Position numbers and translations under genes: made by a program
DNA from: Paraburkholderia sp. HP33-1
Lineage (GTDB): Bacteria > Pseudomonadota > Gammaproteobacteria > Burkholderiales > Burkholderiaceae
DNA length: 64,000 nt
Direction of reading: 5' to 3'
Assembly: GCF_021390595.1 (NCBI RefSeq)
Contig: NZ_JAJEJR010000001.1
Location: forward strand, 744,001-808,000
The notes under the pieces: generated by a model
Told to the model about the DNA's origin: nothing
Database searches by the model: none
Seen by the model: the letters and a program-made list of their open reading frames with translations, nothing else
Shown: piece after piece, positions 43,237 to 53,467 of the stretch
Layout: each line of letters begins with the position of its first letter
Position numbering within the stretch: position 1 is the first letter of the stretch

Positions 43237-44230
43237 AGCCGTGCAATCACGCCGCGCGCTGCGCGTCGCGCAGCGGCTCTACACACTCGGGCCGCTCGCC
43301 GGGCTGATTCTGCTGTGCATCGTCGGCACGCTGCTCAACCGCGACTTCGCGACCCTCGACAACCTCATGAACGTGCTCACGCGAACGTCGTTCATCGGCA
43401 TCATCGCGGTCGGCATGACCTTCGTGATCATCTCGGGCGGCATCGATCTGTCGGTCGGCTCGATGGCCGCGCTGATCGCGGGCATCATGATCTGGCTGAT
43501 GAACAGGCTCGCCGCGGGCGCGGGCGGTCATGCGTTTGCGCCGCTCGTGATCGTGACGATCGGGATCGTGGCGGCGTTCGTGCTCGGCGCGTTGTTCGGC
43601 TGCGCGCATGGCCTGCTGATCACCAAAGGGCGCATCGAGCCGTTCATCGTCACGCTCGGCACGCTCGGCATTTTTCGGGCGGTGCTCACATGGCTTGCCG
43701 ATGGCGGTGCGCTGACGCTCAATGATTCGTTATCCGATCTCTATGGTCCCGTCTATTACGCGAGCCTGTTCGGCGTACCGGTGCCGATCTGGGTGTTTCT
43801 CGTGGTCGCGGCGGGCGGCGCGCTGATCCTCAATCGCACCGCGTTCGGCCGGCACGTGCAGGCGATCGGCTCGAACGAACAGGTCGCGCGTTATGCGGCG
43901 ATTCGCGTCGATACGGTGAAGATCGTCACCTATGTGCTGCTCGGGATTTGCGTGGGCGTGGCCACGGTGCTCTACGTGCCGCGCCTCGGGTCCGCGACGC
44001 CGACCACGGGCCTCTTGTGGGAGCTCGAAGCGATCGCGTCGGTGGTCGTGGGCGGCACGGCGCTCAAGGGCGGCGAAGGACGCGTGATCGGCACAGTCAT
44101 CGGCGCGATCCTGCTGTCGGTGATCGCGAACATCCTGAACCTGACCAGCATCATCAGCGTGTATCTGAACGCGGCGGTGCAGGGCGTCGTGATTATTTTC
44201 GTCGCGTTCGTGCAGCGTGGGCGGCGTTAG
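43217..44230 (+). CDS. sugar ABC transporter permease (RbsC type)
   Basis: A 337-residue inner membrane permease with about ten helices. Family markers are [20 protein letters not shown] near the N-terminus, [20 protein letters not shown], and the ATPase-coupling loop [20 protein letters not shown]. The start overlaps the ATPase gene by 20 bases, so translation is coupled. The binding protein gene follows after 134 bases. Confidence 0.94.
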   Translation: MRPAPTEAVQSRRALRVAQRLYTLGPLAGLILLCIVGTLLNRDFATLDNLMNVLTRTSFIGIIAVGMTFVIISGGIDLSVGSMAALIAGIMIWLMNRLAAGAGGHAFAPLVIVTIGIVAAFVLGALFGCAHGLLITKGRIEPFIVTLGTLGIFRAVLTWLADGGALTLNDSLSDLYGPVYYASLFGVPVPIWVFLVVAAGGALILNRTAFGRHVQAIGSNEQVARYAAIRVDTVKIVTYVLLGICVGVATVLYVPRLGSATPTTGLLWELEAIASVVVGGTALKGGEGRVIGTVIGAILLSVIANILNLTSIISVYLNAAVQGVVIIFVAFVQRGRR

Positions 44231-44364
44231 CGGCGCACTGCCGGGCGGCGCGAGCGCAGTGAAGAAAACGTAGCAATGCAAGCGTAGCAATGCAGGCGCG
44301 GTAAACCAACGGCAGGTCCGGAAAATCGGGGCGAGCGAACGCCTCATGATTGGAGACACACACC

Positions 44365-45327
44365 ATGAAGCAAGTCATTCGAGCGATCGGCGCCGGCATG
44401 CTGGCGTTGGGGATACTGGGCACGATCGGCGCGGCGCGCGCCGACGACAAGGTGACGCTGGGCGTCGCGATTCCGACGGCCGATCACGGCTTCACCGGCG
44501 GCATCGTCTGGTGGGCGAACAAGGCGAAGGAAGATATGGAGAAGGCGCATCCCGATCTGAAAGTGATCGTGAAGACCGCGGCCAACGCGCCCGAGCAGGC
44601 CAACCAGTTGCAGGATCTCGTGACGGTCAACAAGATCAACGCGCTCGTGATCTTCCCGTACGAATCGGCGACGCTGACGCAGCCGGTCGAGCAGGTGAAG
44701 CGAAAGGGCGTGTATGTGACGGTGGTCGACCGGGGTCTGACGAACACGAGCGCACAGGATGCCTATGTAGCGGGCGACAACACCGCGTTCGGCAAGATTC
44801 CCGCCGAGTATCTGGCGAAGGCGCTCGACGGCAAGGGCAACGTCGTCGCGCTGCGCGGCATTCCGACCACGCTCGACAACGAGCGCTGGACCGCCTTCAC
44901 CGGCGTGATGAAAAACTATCCGGACATCAAGATTCTCGACGCGAAGTATGCGAACTGGAATCGTGACGACGCGTTCAAGGTGATGCAGGACTATCTGACG
45001 CGCTTCAAGCACATCGACGCCGTCTGGGCGGCCGACGACGACATGGCGGTCGGCGTGCTGAAGGCGATCGATCAGGCCAAGCGCAATGACATCAAGATCG
45101 TGTTCGGCGGCGCGGGCTCGAAGGGCATGGTGAAGAACGTGATGGACGGCGCGCCGATGATCAGGGCCGACGTGTCGTACTCGCCGAAATTCATCTATGA
45201 CGCGATCAAGCTGACGGCCGAAGCGCGGCTCAAAGGCGACAAGCTGCCGCCCACGACGATCATTCCGTCGGTGCTGATCACGAAGGAGAACGCGCAGCAG
45301 TTCTATTTCCCGGACTCGCCGTTCTGA
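44365..45327 (+). CDS. sugar ABC transporter substrate-binding protein
   Basis: A 320-residue periplasmic binding protein of the RbsB class. The signal peptide ends ARA at about residue 27, then [57 protein letters not shown] and [18 protein letters not shown] follow. The spacing of the Asp and Arg residues fits a pyranose or cyclitol ligand. GGAG nine bases before the ATG at 44365 supports that start over the TTG at 44350. Confidence 0.93.
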   Translation: MKQVIRAIGAGMLALGILGTIGAARADDKVTLGVAIPTADHGFTGGIVWWANKAKEDMEKAHPDLKVIVKTAANAPEQANQLQDLVTVNKINALVIFPYESATLTQPVEQVKRKGVYVTVVDRGLTNTSAQDAYVAGDNTAFGKIPAEYLAKALDGKGNVVALRGIPTTLDNERWTAFTGVMKNYPDIKILDAKYANWNRDDAFKVMQDYLTRFKHIDAVWAADDDMAVGVLKAIDQAKRNDIKIVFGGAGSKGMVKNVMDGAPMIRADVSYSPKFIYDAIKLTAEARLKGDKLPPTTIIPSVLITKENAQQFYFPDSPF

Positions 45328-45391
45328 GCGGCGCCGTGTGCATCGTCTAGCGCGCGGGCGCGGCCCGCGCGCACAGTTCGAGGAACGTACG

Positions 45392-46441
45392 ATGAAAACC
45401 ATCAAAGGGCCGGCGATTTTTCTCGCGCAGTTCATGGGCGACGACGTGCCGTTCGACAACCTCGCGCATCTCGCGGGCTGGGCCGCGGGTCTCGGTTTCA
45501 AGGGCATCCAGGTACCGTGCGACCCGCGCCTGATCGATCTCGAGAAAGCGGCCGCGAGCGACGCGTATTGCGACGAACTGCGCGAGACCGCCGACAACGC
45601 GGGCGTCGCGATCACCGAACTATCGACGCATCTGCAGGGGCAACTGGTCGCCGTGCATCCGGCTTACGACACGCTATTCGACGGCTTCGCCGCGCCGCAC
45701 GTGCGCGGCAATCCGGCGGCGCGCACCGGCTGGGCCATCGAGCAGATGAAGCTCGCGGCGCAGGCGTCGCGTCGTCTGGGCCTGGGCACGCACGTGTCGT
45801 TTTCGGGGGCGCTCGCGTGGCCGTATCTGTACCCGTGGCCGCAGCGGCCGGCCGGTCTCGTCGAAGCCGCGTTCGACGAACTCGCGCGCCGCTGGACGCC
45901 GATTCTCGATGCGTTCGACGCGGCCGGCGTCGACATCTGCTACGAACTGCATCCGGGCGAAGACCTGCACGACGGCGTGACGTTCGAGCGCTTTCTCGCG
46001 GCGGTCAAACAGCATCCGCGTGCGAACATCCTGTACGACCCGAGCCATTTCGTGCTGCAGCAGCTCGACTATCTCGCGTTCATTGATATCTATCACGACC
46101 GCATCAAGGCGTTTCATGTGAAGGACGCGGAGTTTCGGCCGACCGGCAAGCAGGGCGTGTACGGCGGCTATAGCGGCTGGGTTGAACGCGCGGGGCGCTT
46201 TCGCTCGCTCGGCGATGGGCAGATCGACTTCGGCGCGATCTTCTCGAAGATGGCGCAGTTCGATTTTCCGGGCTGGGCCGTGCTCGAATGGGAATGTGCG
46301 CTGAAGCATCCGCACGACGGCGCGCGCGAAGGCGCCGAGTTCATCCGGCGTCACATCATTTGCGTGGCCGAGCATGCGTTCGATGACTTCGCGGGCAGTG
46401 GAGTCGATGCCGCGCAACTGAAGAGCGTGCTGGGTATCTGA
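45392..46441 (+). CDS. sugar phosphate isomerase/epimerase (AP-endonuclease-2 fold)
   Basis: A 349-residue TIM-barrel protein. The metal site is recognisable: Glu in CYELHPGEDLHDG, Asp and His in LYDPSHFVLQ, His and Asp in FHVKDAEF, and Glu in AVLEWECALKHP. Members act on sugars, inositols or 3-keto-sugars. The start ATG 45392 (MKTIKG) follows GAGGAACG. It lies between the transporter genes and the Gfo/Idh/MocA oxidoreductase, a pairing seen in inositol catabolism and in 3-keto-glycoside breakdown. Confidence 0.88.
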   Translation: MKTIKGPAIFLAQFMGDDVPFDNLAHLAGWAAGLGFKGIQVPCDPRLIDLEKAAASDAYCDELRETADNAGVAITELSTHLQGQLVAVHPAYDTLFDGFAAPHVRGNPAARTGWAIEQMKLAAQASRRLGLGTHVSFSGALAWPYLYPWPQRPAGLVEAAFDELARRWTPILDAFDAAGVDICYELHPGEDLHDGVTFERFLAAVKQHPRANILYDPSHFVLQQLDYLAFIDIYHDRIKAFHVKDAEFRPTGKQGVYGGYSGWVERAGRFRSLGDGQIDFGAIFSKMAQFDFPGWAVLEWECALKHPHDGAREGAEFIRRHIICVAEHAFDDFAGSGVDAAQLKSVLGI

Positions 46442-46485
46442 ACGACGTACAGCGATAGACGGCGCAACTCATGGGAGCGCAATCG

Positions 46486-47637
46486 ATGCAGCGAAGACGG
46501 CTCAGACTGGGCATGGTCGGCGGCGGGCAGGGCGCGTTCATCGGCGCGGTACACCGGATCGCCGCGCGGCTCGACGATCGTTTCGAACTGGTGGCGGGCG
46601 CGTTGTCGTCCGATCCCGAGCGCGCGCGGGCGAGCGCCGTCGAAGCGGGCATCGCGCGCAGCTACGCGGACTGGCGCGAGATGGCGCGTGCCGAGGCCGC
46701 GTGCGGCGACGGCATCGATGCGGTCGCGATCGTCACGCCGAATCATCTCCATGCGCCGGTCGCGACGGCGTTTCTCGAAGCGGGCATTCACGTGATCTGC
46801 GACAAGCCGCTCGCGGTTTCGCTCACGGAAGGGGAAGCGCTCGCCCGGCTCGCGCGGTCGAAGAAGCGGCTCTTTGCGTTGACGCATACGTATTCTGGCT
46901 ACCCGCTTGTAAGGCACGCGCGCGAGCTGGTCGAACGGGGCGAGTTGGGCGAGCTACGCGTCGTGCAGGTCGAGTACGCGCAGGACTGGCTTGCGGAGCC
47001 GGTCGAAACAGGCGGCGCGAACAAGCAGGCGGGATGGCGTACCGATCCGGCGTTGGCGGGGCCGGCCGGGTGCCTCGGCGATATCGGCACGCATGCGTAT
47101 CAGCTGGCCGCTTTCGTGACGGGGATGATGCCGCGGGCGCTGTCGGCGGAGTTGCACACGTTCGTGCCGGGGCGCCGCATCGACGATCACGTGCAGGCGA
47201 TGCTGCGTTATGCGAACGGCGCGCGCGGCATGTTGTGGGCGAGTCAGGTGGCGAGCGGCGCGGAGAACGCGCTGCGCTTGCGCGTGTATGGCACGAAGGC
47301 GGGGCTCGCGTTCGATCAGGAAGAGCCGAACGTCTTGTGGTTCACGCCGTTGGGCGGTGCTGCGGAGCGCTTGACGCGCGGGCGTGTGGCAAGTCCGATT
47401 GCCGCGCATGCGACGCGCGTGCCGGCCGGGCATCCTGAAGGCTATCTGGAAGCGTTCGCGCAGTTGTACAAGGACGCGGCGTTGCAGATCGATGCGTTAA
47501 ACGATGGTCGCGCGCCGCCGGCGGAGAGTCTGTTGTTGACGACCGTGGACGATGGCGTCGACGGTTTGCGGTTTATCGAAGCGGTGCTGAAAAGCAGTGC
47601 GGCGGATGGGCGGTGGGTCGAGATCGAAGGGGCGTGA
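46486..47637 (+). CDS. Gfo/Idh/MocA-family oxidoreductase
   Basis: NAD(P)-dependent sugar or polyol dehydrogenase of 383 residues. The Rossmann fingerprint GMVGGGQGAFIGAVH lies at the N-terminus; the family motif CDKPLAVSL carries the catalytic Lys, and GCLGDIGTHAYQLAAF the conserved Asp and His. GGGAG eight bases before the ATG at 46486 favours that start; another ATG at 46471 is possible. It ends the LacI-controlled operon. With the isomerase it would oxidise and rearrange the imported compound. Confidence 0.92.
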   Translation: MQRRRLRLGMVGGGQGAFIGAVHRIAARLDDRFELVAGALSSDPERARASAVEAGIARSYADWREMARAEAACGDGIDAVAIVTPNHLHAPVATAFLEAGIHVICDKPLAVSLTEGEALARLARSKKRLFALTHTYSGYPLVRHARELVERGELGELRVVQVEYAQDWLAEPVETGGANKQAGWRTDPALAGPAGCLGDIGTHAYQLAAFVTGMMPRALSAELHTFVPGRRIDDHVQAMLRYANGARGMLWASQVASGAENALRLRVYGTKAGLAFDQEEPNVLWFTPLGGAAERLTRGRVASPIAAHATRVPAGHPEGYLEAFAQLYKDAALQIDALNDGRAPPAESLLLTTVDDGVDGLRFIEAVLKSSAADGRWVEIEGA

Positions 47638-47679
47638 AGCGTTGAAATCAAGCGCAAAGTCGGCGAAGCTGCCGAAGCG

Positions 47680-47940
47680 TCAGCCGCCCTTGCTTTTCTT
47701 GATCTGCGCTTCGAACGCGATATCCAGCTTGCTGGCCTTGCGCGGTTTCTGCGGGCCGTAGGCGTCGACGAATTTGACGAAGTCGTCGAGCGTCAGCGGG
47801 TCGGACACCTTCTTGTCGACCCCGCTCGATTTGTCGACCAGATAGAACAGGCCACCGGACAGACTGATCGCGGCAAAGCGCGGGTTGCCGGTGCGCGTTT
47901 TCAGGCGCTCGACGGCGTGGATGGCTCGGGTGGTGCGCAT
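47680..47940 (-). CDS. conserved small hypothetical protein
   Basis: An 86-residue basic soluble protein. The N-terminal half has a beta-rich segment (RFAAISLSGGLFYLVDKSSG), then a helix (LTLDDFVKFVDAYG) and a Lys-rich tail. No named family is recognised. It is oriented away from the oxidoreductase gene and has core-genome codon use, which supports a real gene. Confidence 0.7.
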   Translation of the reverse strand: MRTTRAIHAVERLKTRTGNPRFAAISLSGGLFYLVDKSSGVDKKVSDPLTLDDFVKFVDAYGPQKPRKASKLDIAFEAQIKKSKGG

Positions 47941-48022
47941 GATGGGAACTGCCGGCTGCGGGTTGATGAGAGCACTACTTTAACAATTTTGGTGGCGTTG
48001 CGCGGTGGGGGACCGACGCTGC

Positions 48023-48793
48023 TCACGCCTCGTCGCTCAGCTCCCGATGCAACGCCCGATACTCCTGCGCAAGCTTGTGTCCCGGATCGAGATGAATGAC
48101 GGGTGTCGCTAGCTGATGCGACTCGCGGATCTTCACGGACGACGACAACCGCGACCCGAGCACCGGCAACCCTTCGGCGATCAGTTCGTCGACGAGCTTC
48201 TGCGGCAGGCTCGCGCGAGGCTGGAACTGGTTGATGACGATGCCTTCCACCTCCAGCGCATCGTTGTGATCCTGCTGGATCTCCTTCACGTTTTCGAGCA
48301 GCGTGTAAAGCGCGCGGCGCGAAAAGTCGTCGCAGTCGAACGGAATCAGGCAACGCTCGACGGCGATCAGCGCGGAGCGCGTGTAGAAGTTCAGCGCGGG
48401 CGGGGTGTCGATGTAGATCGCGTCATACATGTCGAGTTCGTTCAGGGCGTCGCGCAGCTTGTAGATCTTGTAGCGCGATTCGAGTTTGCCGTGCAGCGTG
48501 TCGAGGTCGGGATGCGCGGGCATCAGGTCGAGATTCTCGAAGCGTGTCGGATGGATGAACGAGGTGGCTTCGACGGGTTTGAAGCTGAAGTCGAGCGCAG
48601 TTTCGAAGAAGCCGGCGGCGGTGGGGTTGACCTCGCGTGCCTGCGGGCCGAGCAGGTACTGGGTCGAATTCGCCTGGGCATCGAGGTCGATCACCAGCGT
48701 GCGCAGCCCTTCGCTCGCGCTGATGGCCGCCAGGTTGCAGACAATGGTCGATTTGCCCACGCCACCTTTCTGATTGAATACAACGCGCCGCAT
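48023..48793 (-). CDS. ParA-family ATPase, orphan
   Basis: A 256-residue cytoplasmic ATPase of the ParA/MinD class. The deviant Walker A is [11 protein letters not shown] at residues 7-17, then [17 protein letters not shown], the [18 protein letters not shown] switch II region, and [16 protein letters not shown]. No parB gene or parS-like repeat is next to it, so it is probably not the chromosome partition protein but a positioning ATPase of another kind. GGGGAG precedes the ATG. Confidence 0.93.
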   Translation of the reverse strand: MRRVVFNQKGGVGKSTIVCNLAAISASEGLRTLVIDLDAQANSTQYLLGPQAREVNPTAAGFFETALDFSFKPVEATSFIHPTRFENLDLMPAHPDLDTLHGKLESRYKIYKLRDALNELDMYDAIYIDTPPALNFYTRSALIAVERCLIPFDCDDFSRRALYTLLENVKEIQQDHNDALEVEGIVINQFQPRASLPQKLVDELIAEGLPVLGSRLSSSVKIRESHQLATPVIHLDPGHKLAQEYRALHRELSDEA

Positions 48794-48889
48794 GGTCTCC
48801 CCTTGAACGGAAGCGATTGCAAAGGGCCCAGCATACCTGAGTCGGGGGACGGCAAAGATTTCGACGGTGTTCAGGCGCGGGGCAGCGTG

Positions 48890-49300
48890 TTACCGCGCGG
48901 CCGCCTCCACGAGGGCGGCCACACCGCTCACCGGCTTCATCAGATCGTCCGGCAGACCATGCCGCTGACGAAGATAGTCGGTCGAGTTGAACGATAGCCA
49001 CGCGCGGCCGTTCGCGTCCTCCCAGACGAGCACCTTGAGAGGCAGATCGAGCGCGGCCGTCGGCGCGAGTTGCATCAACGGTGTACCGGCTTTGGGATTG
49101 CCGAAGATCACGAGTCGGCTGAACGGCATCACAAGTCCCGCGCGCTCGGCGTCGCCGCTGAAATCGATGCACGCGAAAAGCGTCAGCCCTCGCTCCAGAA
49201 GTAATGTTTGAAGACGCCCGGCGGTCGCGTCGCCCGAATGAGCGCTGGCAACGGTGACGATGCCGGTGCGGGCGTTCCCTGAAATCGAAGCGGTGGTCAT
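48890..49300 (-). CDS. DUF302-domain protein
   Basis: A 136-residue soluble protein with the DUF302 layout: TVASAHSGDATAGRLQTLL then LERGLTLFACIDFSGDAERAG, followed by LVIFGNPKAGTPLMQLAP and LPLKVLVWEDANGRAWLSFN. The family forms a small alpha/beta fold of unknown function, sometimes fused to heavy-metal or thiol proteins. GGAGG stands before two adjacent ATG codons; the second, at 49300, has the better spacing. Confidence 0.88.
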   Translation of the reverse strand: MTTASISGNARTGIVTVASAHSGDATAGRLQTLLLERGLTLFACIDFSGDAERAGLVMPFSRLVIFGNPKAGTPLMQLAPTAALDLPLKVLVWEDANGRAWLSFNSTDYLRQRHGLPDDLMKPVSGVAALVEAAAR

Positions 49301-49372
49301 CATGCCTCCACGGTGAAGCGGACCACTGCAGTGTAGGCGTTCGCTGGCGCGGATGAGGTGCCGATGCCAGAA

Positions 49373-50548
49373 TTACTGGCTCAGATAAACGAACTTGCCA
49401 TCCTTGATGGTGCCCATCACGCTTGCCCGCTGATCGAGGCCGACGTGATCCTTCGGGCTCGTATTGACGACCCCGTTCGGCACCACCAGCTCATGCGCGT
49501 GCTCGAGCTCGTCGCGCAACGCGACGCGAAACGCCGGCGTGCCCGGCTGCGCGGTCTTCAACGCGCGTGCAACGGCATCCTGCAGGCGCGGAGACACGCC
49601 GGCCGCATCGCCCGCGAACTGCGTCACGCTGCCCGGGCCGTACTTCGCCTCGTACGCGTCGACGAACGCGAGCGCCGCCTTCTTCGACGGATGATCGGCC
49701 GGCAGCGTGCGCGCGACGACGACTGGTTGGGTCGGGAACAGCGTGCCTTCCACGTCCTTGCCGCCGAGCTTGATGAACTCCGGCGTCGCGATGCCGTGCG
49801 TCTGATAGATCGGCCCCTTGTAACCGCGCTCGATCAGCGTGCGCTGCGGCAGCACCGTCGGCGTGCCCGCGCCCGCGATCAGGATCGCGTCGGGCTTCGC
49901 GGCCATCAGCTTCAGGATCTGGCCGGTCACGCTCGCGTCGGTGCGGTTGTAGCGCTCGGTCGCGACGAGCTGGATATGGCGCAGCGCCGCGAACCTGCTG
50001 AACTCGTTGAGCCAGCTTTCGCCGTAGCCATCCGCGAAACCGATGAAGCCGACCGTCTTCACGTTATGGTTGGACATGTAGCGCGTCATCACGTCGGCCA
50101 TCGCGCTATCGGTCTGCGCCATCTTGTAGGCCCAGATCTTCTTGCCTTCCTGCGGCTCGACGACGCTTGCCGAGCCGATCAGCGTAATCATCGGCGTCTG
50201 GCTTTCGGCGACCGGATCGAGCGCGGCCATCGCAGCCGGCGTGATGTTTGGGCCGACGATCACGTCGACGTGGTCCTCGTTGATCAACTTGCGGATGTTG
50301 CGCACGGCGTTGCCGGGGTCGGACGCGTCGTCGAGGAAGAGGTAGTCGGCTTTCTGGCCGGCGATCGCCTGCGGCCACATCAGCATCGCATTCTTGCTCG
50401 TGATGCCGATCACGGCGGCAGGACCGGTGTTCGACAGATCGATGCCGACCTTCAGGTCGGCGTGCGCGGCGCTGGCGACGAAGAGCGCGCCGATCGCGGT
50501 CGTGAGGGCGCGCCGCGTGTTTCGTAGCTTATTGTTATGCGACTTCAT
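49373..50548 (-). CDS. branched-chain-amino-acid-type ABC substrate-binding protein
   Basis: A 391-residue periplasmic binding protein of the LivK class. Signal peptide to about residue 30 (ending AHA), then LKVGIDLSNTGPAAVIGITS, DVIVGPNITPAAMAAL, TVGFIGFADGYGESWLNEF and PDAILIAGAGTPTVLPQRTL. GGAG lies before the ATG. No permease or ATPase gene is adjacent, and it neighbours cysB, so a sulfonate or amino-acid ligand is possible but not shown. Confidence 0.9.
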   Translation of the reverse strand: MKSHNNKLRNTRRALTTAIGALFVASAAHADLKVGIDLSNTGPAAVIGITSKNAMLMWPQAIAGQKADYLFLDDASDPGNAVRNIRKLINEDHVDVIVGPNITPAAMAALDPVAESQTPMITLIGSASVVEPQEGKKIWAYKMAQTDSAMADVMTRYMSNHNVKTVGFIGFADGYGESWLNEFSRFAALRHIQLVATERYNRTDASVTGQILKLMAAKPDAILIAGAGTPTVLPQRTLIERGYKGPIYQTHGIATPEFIKLGGKDVEGTLFPTQPVVVARTLPADHPSKKAALAFVDAYEAKYGPGSVTQFAGDAAGVSPRLQDAVARALKTAQPGTPAFRVALRDELEHAHELVVPNGVVNTSPKDHVGLDQRASVMGTIKDGKFVYLSQ

Positions 50549-50586
50549 CGGAAGGTCTCCGTGGCGAGAAGCGGTTCAGGTGCCGT

Positions 50587-51528
50587 TCAAAGTTCGTAGG
50601 TTTCGTGTTCACCCTTCAGCGCCTGCTCGATCAGCTTGCGGTTCAGGCTCGGCGACAGCAGCTCGACGAGCGTGTACACGTAGCTGCGCAGATATGCGCC
50701 CTGTTTCAGCGCGACCCGTGTCACGTTGCTGCCGAACAGATGGCCGACCGGCATCGCGCGCAAATGGCGGTCGCGCTCGGCGTTGAACGCGATGTCGGCC
50801 ATGATGCCGACGCCGAGGCCCAGTTCGACGTAGGTTTTGATCACGTCGGCGTCGATCGCCTCGAGCACGATGTCCGGATGCACTCCGCGCAGGCGGAACG
50901 CCTCGTTGATTTTGGTGCGGCCGGCGAACGCGTTGTCGTAGGTGATCAGCGGGTACTGGGTCAGATCGTCGAGCGACAGCAGCTTGCGCTCGAGCAGCGG
51001 ATGATCCGGCTGCATCACCGCGACGTGGTGCCACTGGAAGCAGGGCAGCGACACCAGGTCCTTGTAGTTAGAGATCGCTTCGGTCGCGATCGCGAGGTCG
51101 GCCTGGTCGTGCAGCACCATTTCGGCGACCTGGGTCGGGCTGCCTTGCAGAATCGAAAGGTGGACCTTCGGGAAGCGCTTCTTGAACTCGGCGATCGCCG
51201 CGGGCAGCGAGTAGCGCGCCTGCGTGTGGGTCGCGGCGATCGTCAGGTTGCCCTGATCCTGCGCCGCGTAGTCCTTGCCGACCCGCTTCAGGCTTTCCAC
51301 TTCCTGCAGGATTTTTTCGATCGATTGCAATATGATGCGGCCCGGCTCGGTCAGCGAGCGCACGCGCTTGCCGTGGCGGGTGAAGATTTCGACGCCGAGC
51401 TCGTCCTCCAGCTCGATGATCGCCTTCGAGACGCCCGGCTGGCTTGTAAACAGTGCCTTGGCGGCTTCGGTGAGGTTGAAATTCTGGCGCACAGCCTCGC
51501 GAACGAAGCGGAATTGGTGCAGGTTCAT
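50587..51528 (-). CDS. cysB: CysB-type LysR regulator of sulfur assimilation
   Basis: A 313-residue LysR-family activator. The winged HTH begins MNLHQFRFVREAVRQNFNLT and contains TSQPGVSKAIIELEDELGVE. The inducer-binding domain has TIAATHTQARYSLPAAIAEF, LSILQGSPTQVAEMV and VELGLGVGIMADIAF, typical of CysB/Cbl. In related bacteria it senses N-acetylserine or O-acetylserine and activates the cys genes, which here start just across a 237-base divergent region. GGGGAGG is the ribosome-binding site. Confidence 0.94.
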   Translation of the reverse strand: MNLHQFRFVREAVRQNFNLTEAAKALFTSQPGVSKAIIELEDELGVEIFTRHGKRVRSLTEPGRIILQSIEKILQEVESLKRVGKDYAAQDQGNLTIAATHTQARYSLPAAIAEFKKRFPKVHLSILQGSPTQVAEMVLHDQADLAIATEAISNYKDLVSLPCFQWHHVAVMQPDHPLLERKLLSLDDLTQYPLITYDNAFAGRTKINEAFRLRGVHPDIVLEAIDADVIKTYVELGLGVGIMADIAFNAERDRHLRAMPVGHLFGSNVTRVALKQGAYLRSYVYTLVELLSPSLNRKLIEQALKGEHETYEL

Positions 51529-51765
51529 ATATAACCTCCCCGCATATAAAAAGAATTTTTTAGTCGTTTGAAATATAAGGCGAGTTTATTACGATCTGTC
51601 CATCTTTTTCAATATGGATATCTGTATTTGTTATAAGCAAATGAGCGGTGGGTCTAACCGCTCGCTTGCGATAGCCGACAAACGCGGATATTCGAGCCGC
51701 GGCGGAAACCGGGACGCCGGACCGCCGCGTGACACGCAAGTTTCGAAAAAAATTGGGGTCCCCGA
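51529..51765. promoter_or_regulatory. divergent cysB-cysI control region
   Basis: A markedly AT-rich 237-base stretch between cysB and cysI. On the plus strand TATAAG at 51632-51637 fits a -10 box for the sulfate operon, giving a leader of about 120 bases. The AT-rich runs upstream, around 51545-51615, are the place where CysB would bind, but no strict consensus can be assigned by eye. Confidence 0.5.
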
Positions 51766-53445
51766 ATGTACCAATACGATCAGTACGACCAGACCATCGT
51801 CGATGAACGGGTCGCGCAGTACGCCGATCAGGTTCGCCGCCGCTTGTCGGGCGAATTGAGCGAAGAGGAGTTCCGTCCGCTGCGTCTGCAGAACGGCCTG
51901 TACTACCAGCGCCACGCGTACATGCACCGCATCGCGATTCCGTACGGCAACCTGCGCAGCGACCAGATGCGCGTGCTCGCGCAGATCGCGCGCGAACACG
52001 ACCGCGGCTACGGCCATTTCTCGACGCGCTCGAACATCCAGTACAACTGGATCAAGCTCGAAGAAACGCCGGAAATCCTGCGCAAGCTCGCCGCCGTGCA
52101 GATGCACGGCATTCAGACCTCGGGCAACTGCATCCGCAACATCACGGCGGATCAATTCGCCGGCGTCGCGCCCGACGAAGTGGTCGATCCGCGCGCATGG
52201 GCCGAAATCCTGCGTCAATGGTCGACGTTCCACCCGGAATTCGCGTGGCTGCCGCGCAAGTTCAAGATCGCCGTGTCGGGCTCGAAGGAAGATCGCGCGG
52301 CCGTGCAGATCCACGACATGGGCGTGTATCTGAAGAAGAACGCGCAGGGCGAACTGGTGGTCGACATTCTGGCGGGCGGCGGTCTGGGACGTACGCCGAT
52401 CGTCGGCGCGATCATCCGCCGCGATCTGCCGTGGCAGCATCTGCTGACCTACTGCGAAGCCGTGCTGCGTGTGTACAACCGCTACGGCCGCCGCGACAAC
52501 ATGTACAAGGCGCGTATCAAGATTCTGGTGAAGGCGCTGTCGCCGGAGAAGTTCTCCGCGCAGGTTGAAGAAGAGTGGCAGCACCTGAAGGATGGCCCGT
52601 CGACTCTCACGCAGGCCGAAGTGGATCGCGTGGCGCAGTACTTCGCGCCGCCCGCTTACGACAAGCTGCCGGACACCGATACGTCGTTCGAAAAGCATCT
52701 GCTGGAAAATCGCGCATTCGCACGCTGGGTCGAGCGTAACGTGCGTCCGCACAAGGTCGCGGGCTACGCGTCGGTCACGCTGTCGCTGAAGCCGACCACG
52801 GTCGCGCCGGGCGACGCGACCGACGTGCAGATGGACGCCGTCGCCGACTGGGCCGACGAGTATTCGTTCGGCAAGGTCCGCGTGTCGCACGAACAGAACC
52901 TGATTCTCGCCGACGTGAAGAAGCGCGACCTGTTCGCGCTGTGGGAAAAGGCCAAGGCGCAAGGCTTCGCGACGCCGAACATCGGCTTGTTGACCGACAT
53001 CATCTCGTGCCCGGGCGGCGACTTCTGCTCGCTCGCGAACGCGAAGTCGATTCCGATCGCGCTCGCGATCCAGGAACGCTTCAACGATCTCGACTACGTG
53101 TACGACCTCGGCGACGTGTCGCTGAACATCTCGGGCTGCATCAACGCGTGCGGTCATCATCACGTCGGCAACATCGGCATTCTGGGCGTCGACAAGGACG
53201 GCTCGGAGTGGTACCAGGTGACGCTCGGCGGCGAGCAGGGCACGGGCGCGACCGGCGCTCACCTTGGCCGCGTGATCGGCCCGTCGTTCTCGGCCGAGGA
53301 AATGCCGGATGTGATGTCGAAGGTGATCGATACGTTCGTGGAAAACCGCCAGGAAGGCGAGCGTTTCATCGATACGTACAACCGCATCGGCATCACGCCG
53401 TTCAAGGAGCGCGTGTACGCCGCGCGTCAACCGGCTCACGCGTAA
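51766..53445 (+). CDS. cysI: assimilatory sulfite (nitrite/sulfite) reductase hemoprotein
   Basis: Reduces sulfite to sulfide using siroheme and a 4Fe-4S cluster; 559 residues. The cluster and siroheme ligands are the four cysteines Cys415-x5-Cys421 (SCPGGDFCSLA) and Cys458-x3-Cys462 (SGCINACGHHHVG). The siroheme-binding basic residues lie in YGHFSTRSNIQYNW and TSGNCIRNITADQF. It leads the operon cysI-DUF934-cysH-cysD-cysN-cobA, an arrangement typical of beta-proteobacteria, where the electron donor is not the CysJ flavoprotein. Confidence 0.96.
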   Translation: MYQYDQYDQTIVDERVAQYADQVRRRLSGELSEEEFRPLRLQNGLYYQRHAYMHRIAIPYGNLRSDQMRVLAQIAREHDRGYGHFSTRSNIQYNWIKLEETPEILRKLAAVQMHGIQTSGNCIRNITADQFAGVAPDEVVDPRAWAEILRQWSTFHPEFAWLPRKFKIAVSGSKEDRAAVQIHDMGVYLKKNAQGELVVDILAGGGLGRTPIVGAIIRRDLPWQHLLTYCEAVLRVYNRYGRRDNMYKARIKILVKALSPEKFSAQVEEEWQHLKDGPSTLTQAEVDRVAQYFAPPAYDKLPDTDTSFEKHLLENRAFARWVERNVRPHKVAGYASVTLSLKPTTVAPGDATDVQMDAVADWADEYSFGKVRVSHEQNLILADVKKRDLFALWEKAKAQGFATPNIGLLTDIISCPGGDFCSLANAKSIPIALAIQERFNDLDYVYDLGDVSLNISGCINACGHHHVGNIGILGVDKDGSEWYQVTLGGEQGTGATGAHLGRVIGPSFSAEEMPDVMSKVIDTFVENRQEGERFIDTYNRIGITPFKERVYAARQPAHA

Positions 53446-53467
53446 CCGCGAAAAGGATACTGAACAG

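Noticed and set aside
48023..48793. ParA gene as a sign of a plasmid or second replicon origin
   Set aside because: No parB, parS repeats, repA or iterons nearby; neighbours are chromosomal metabolism genes.
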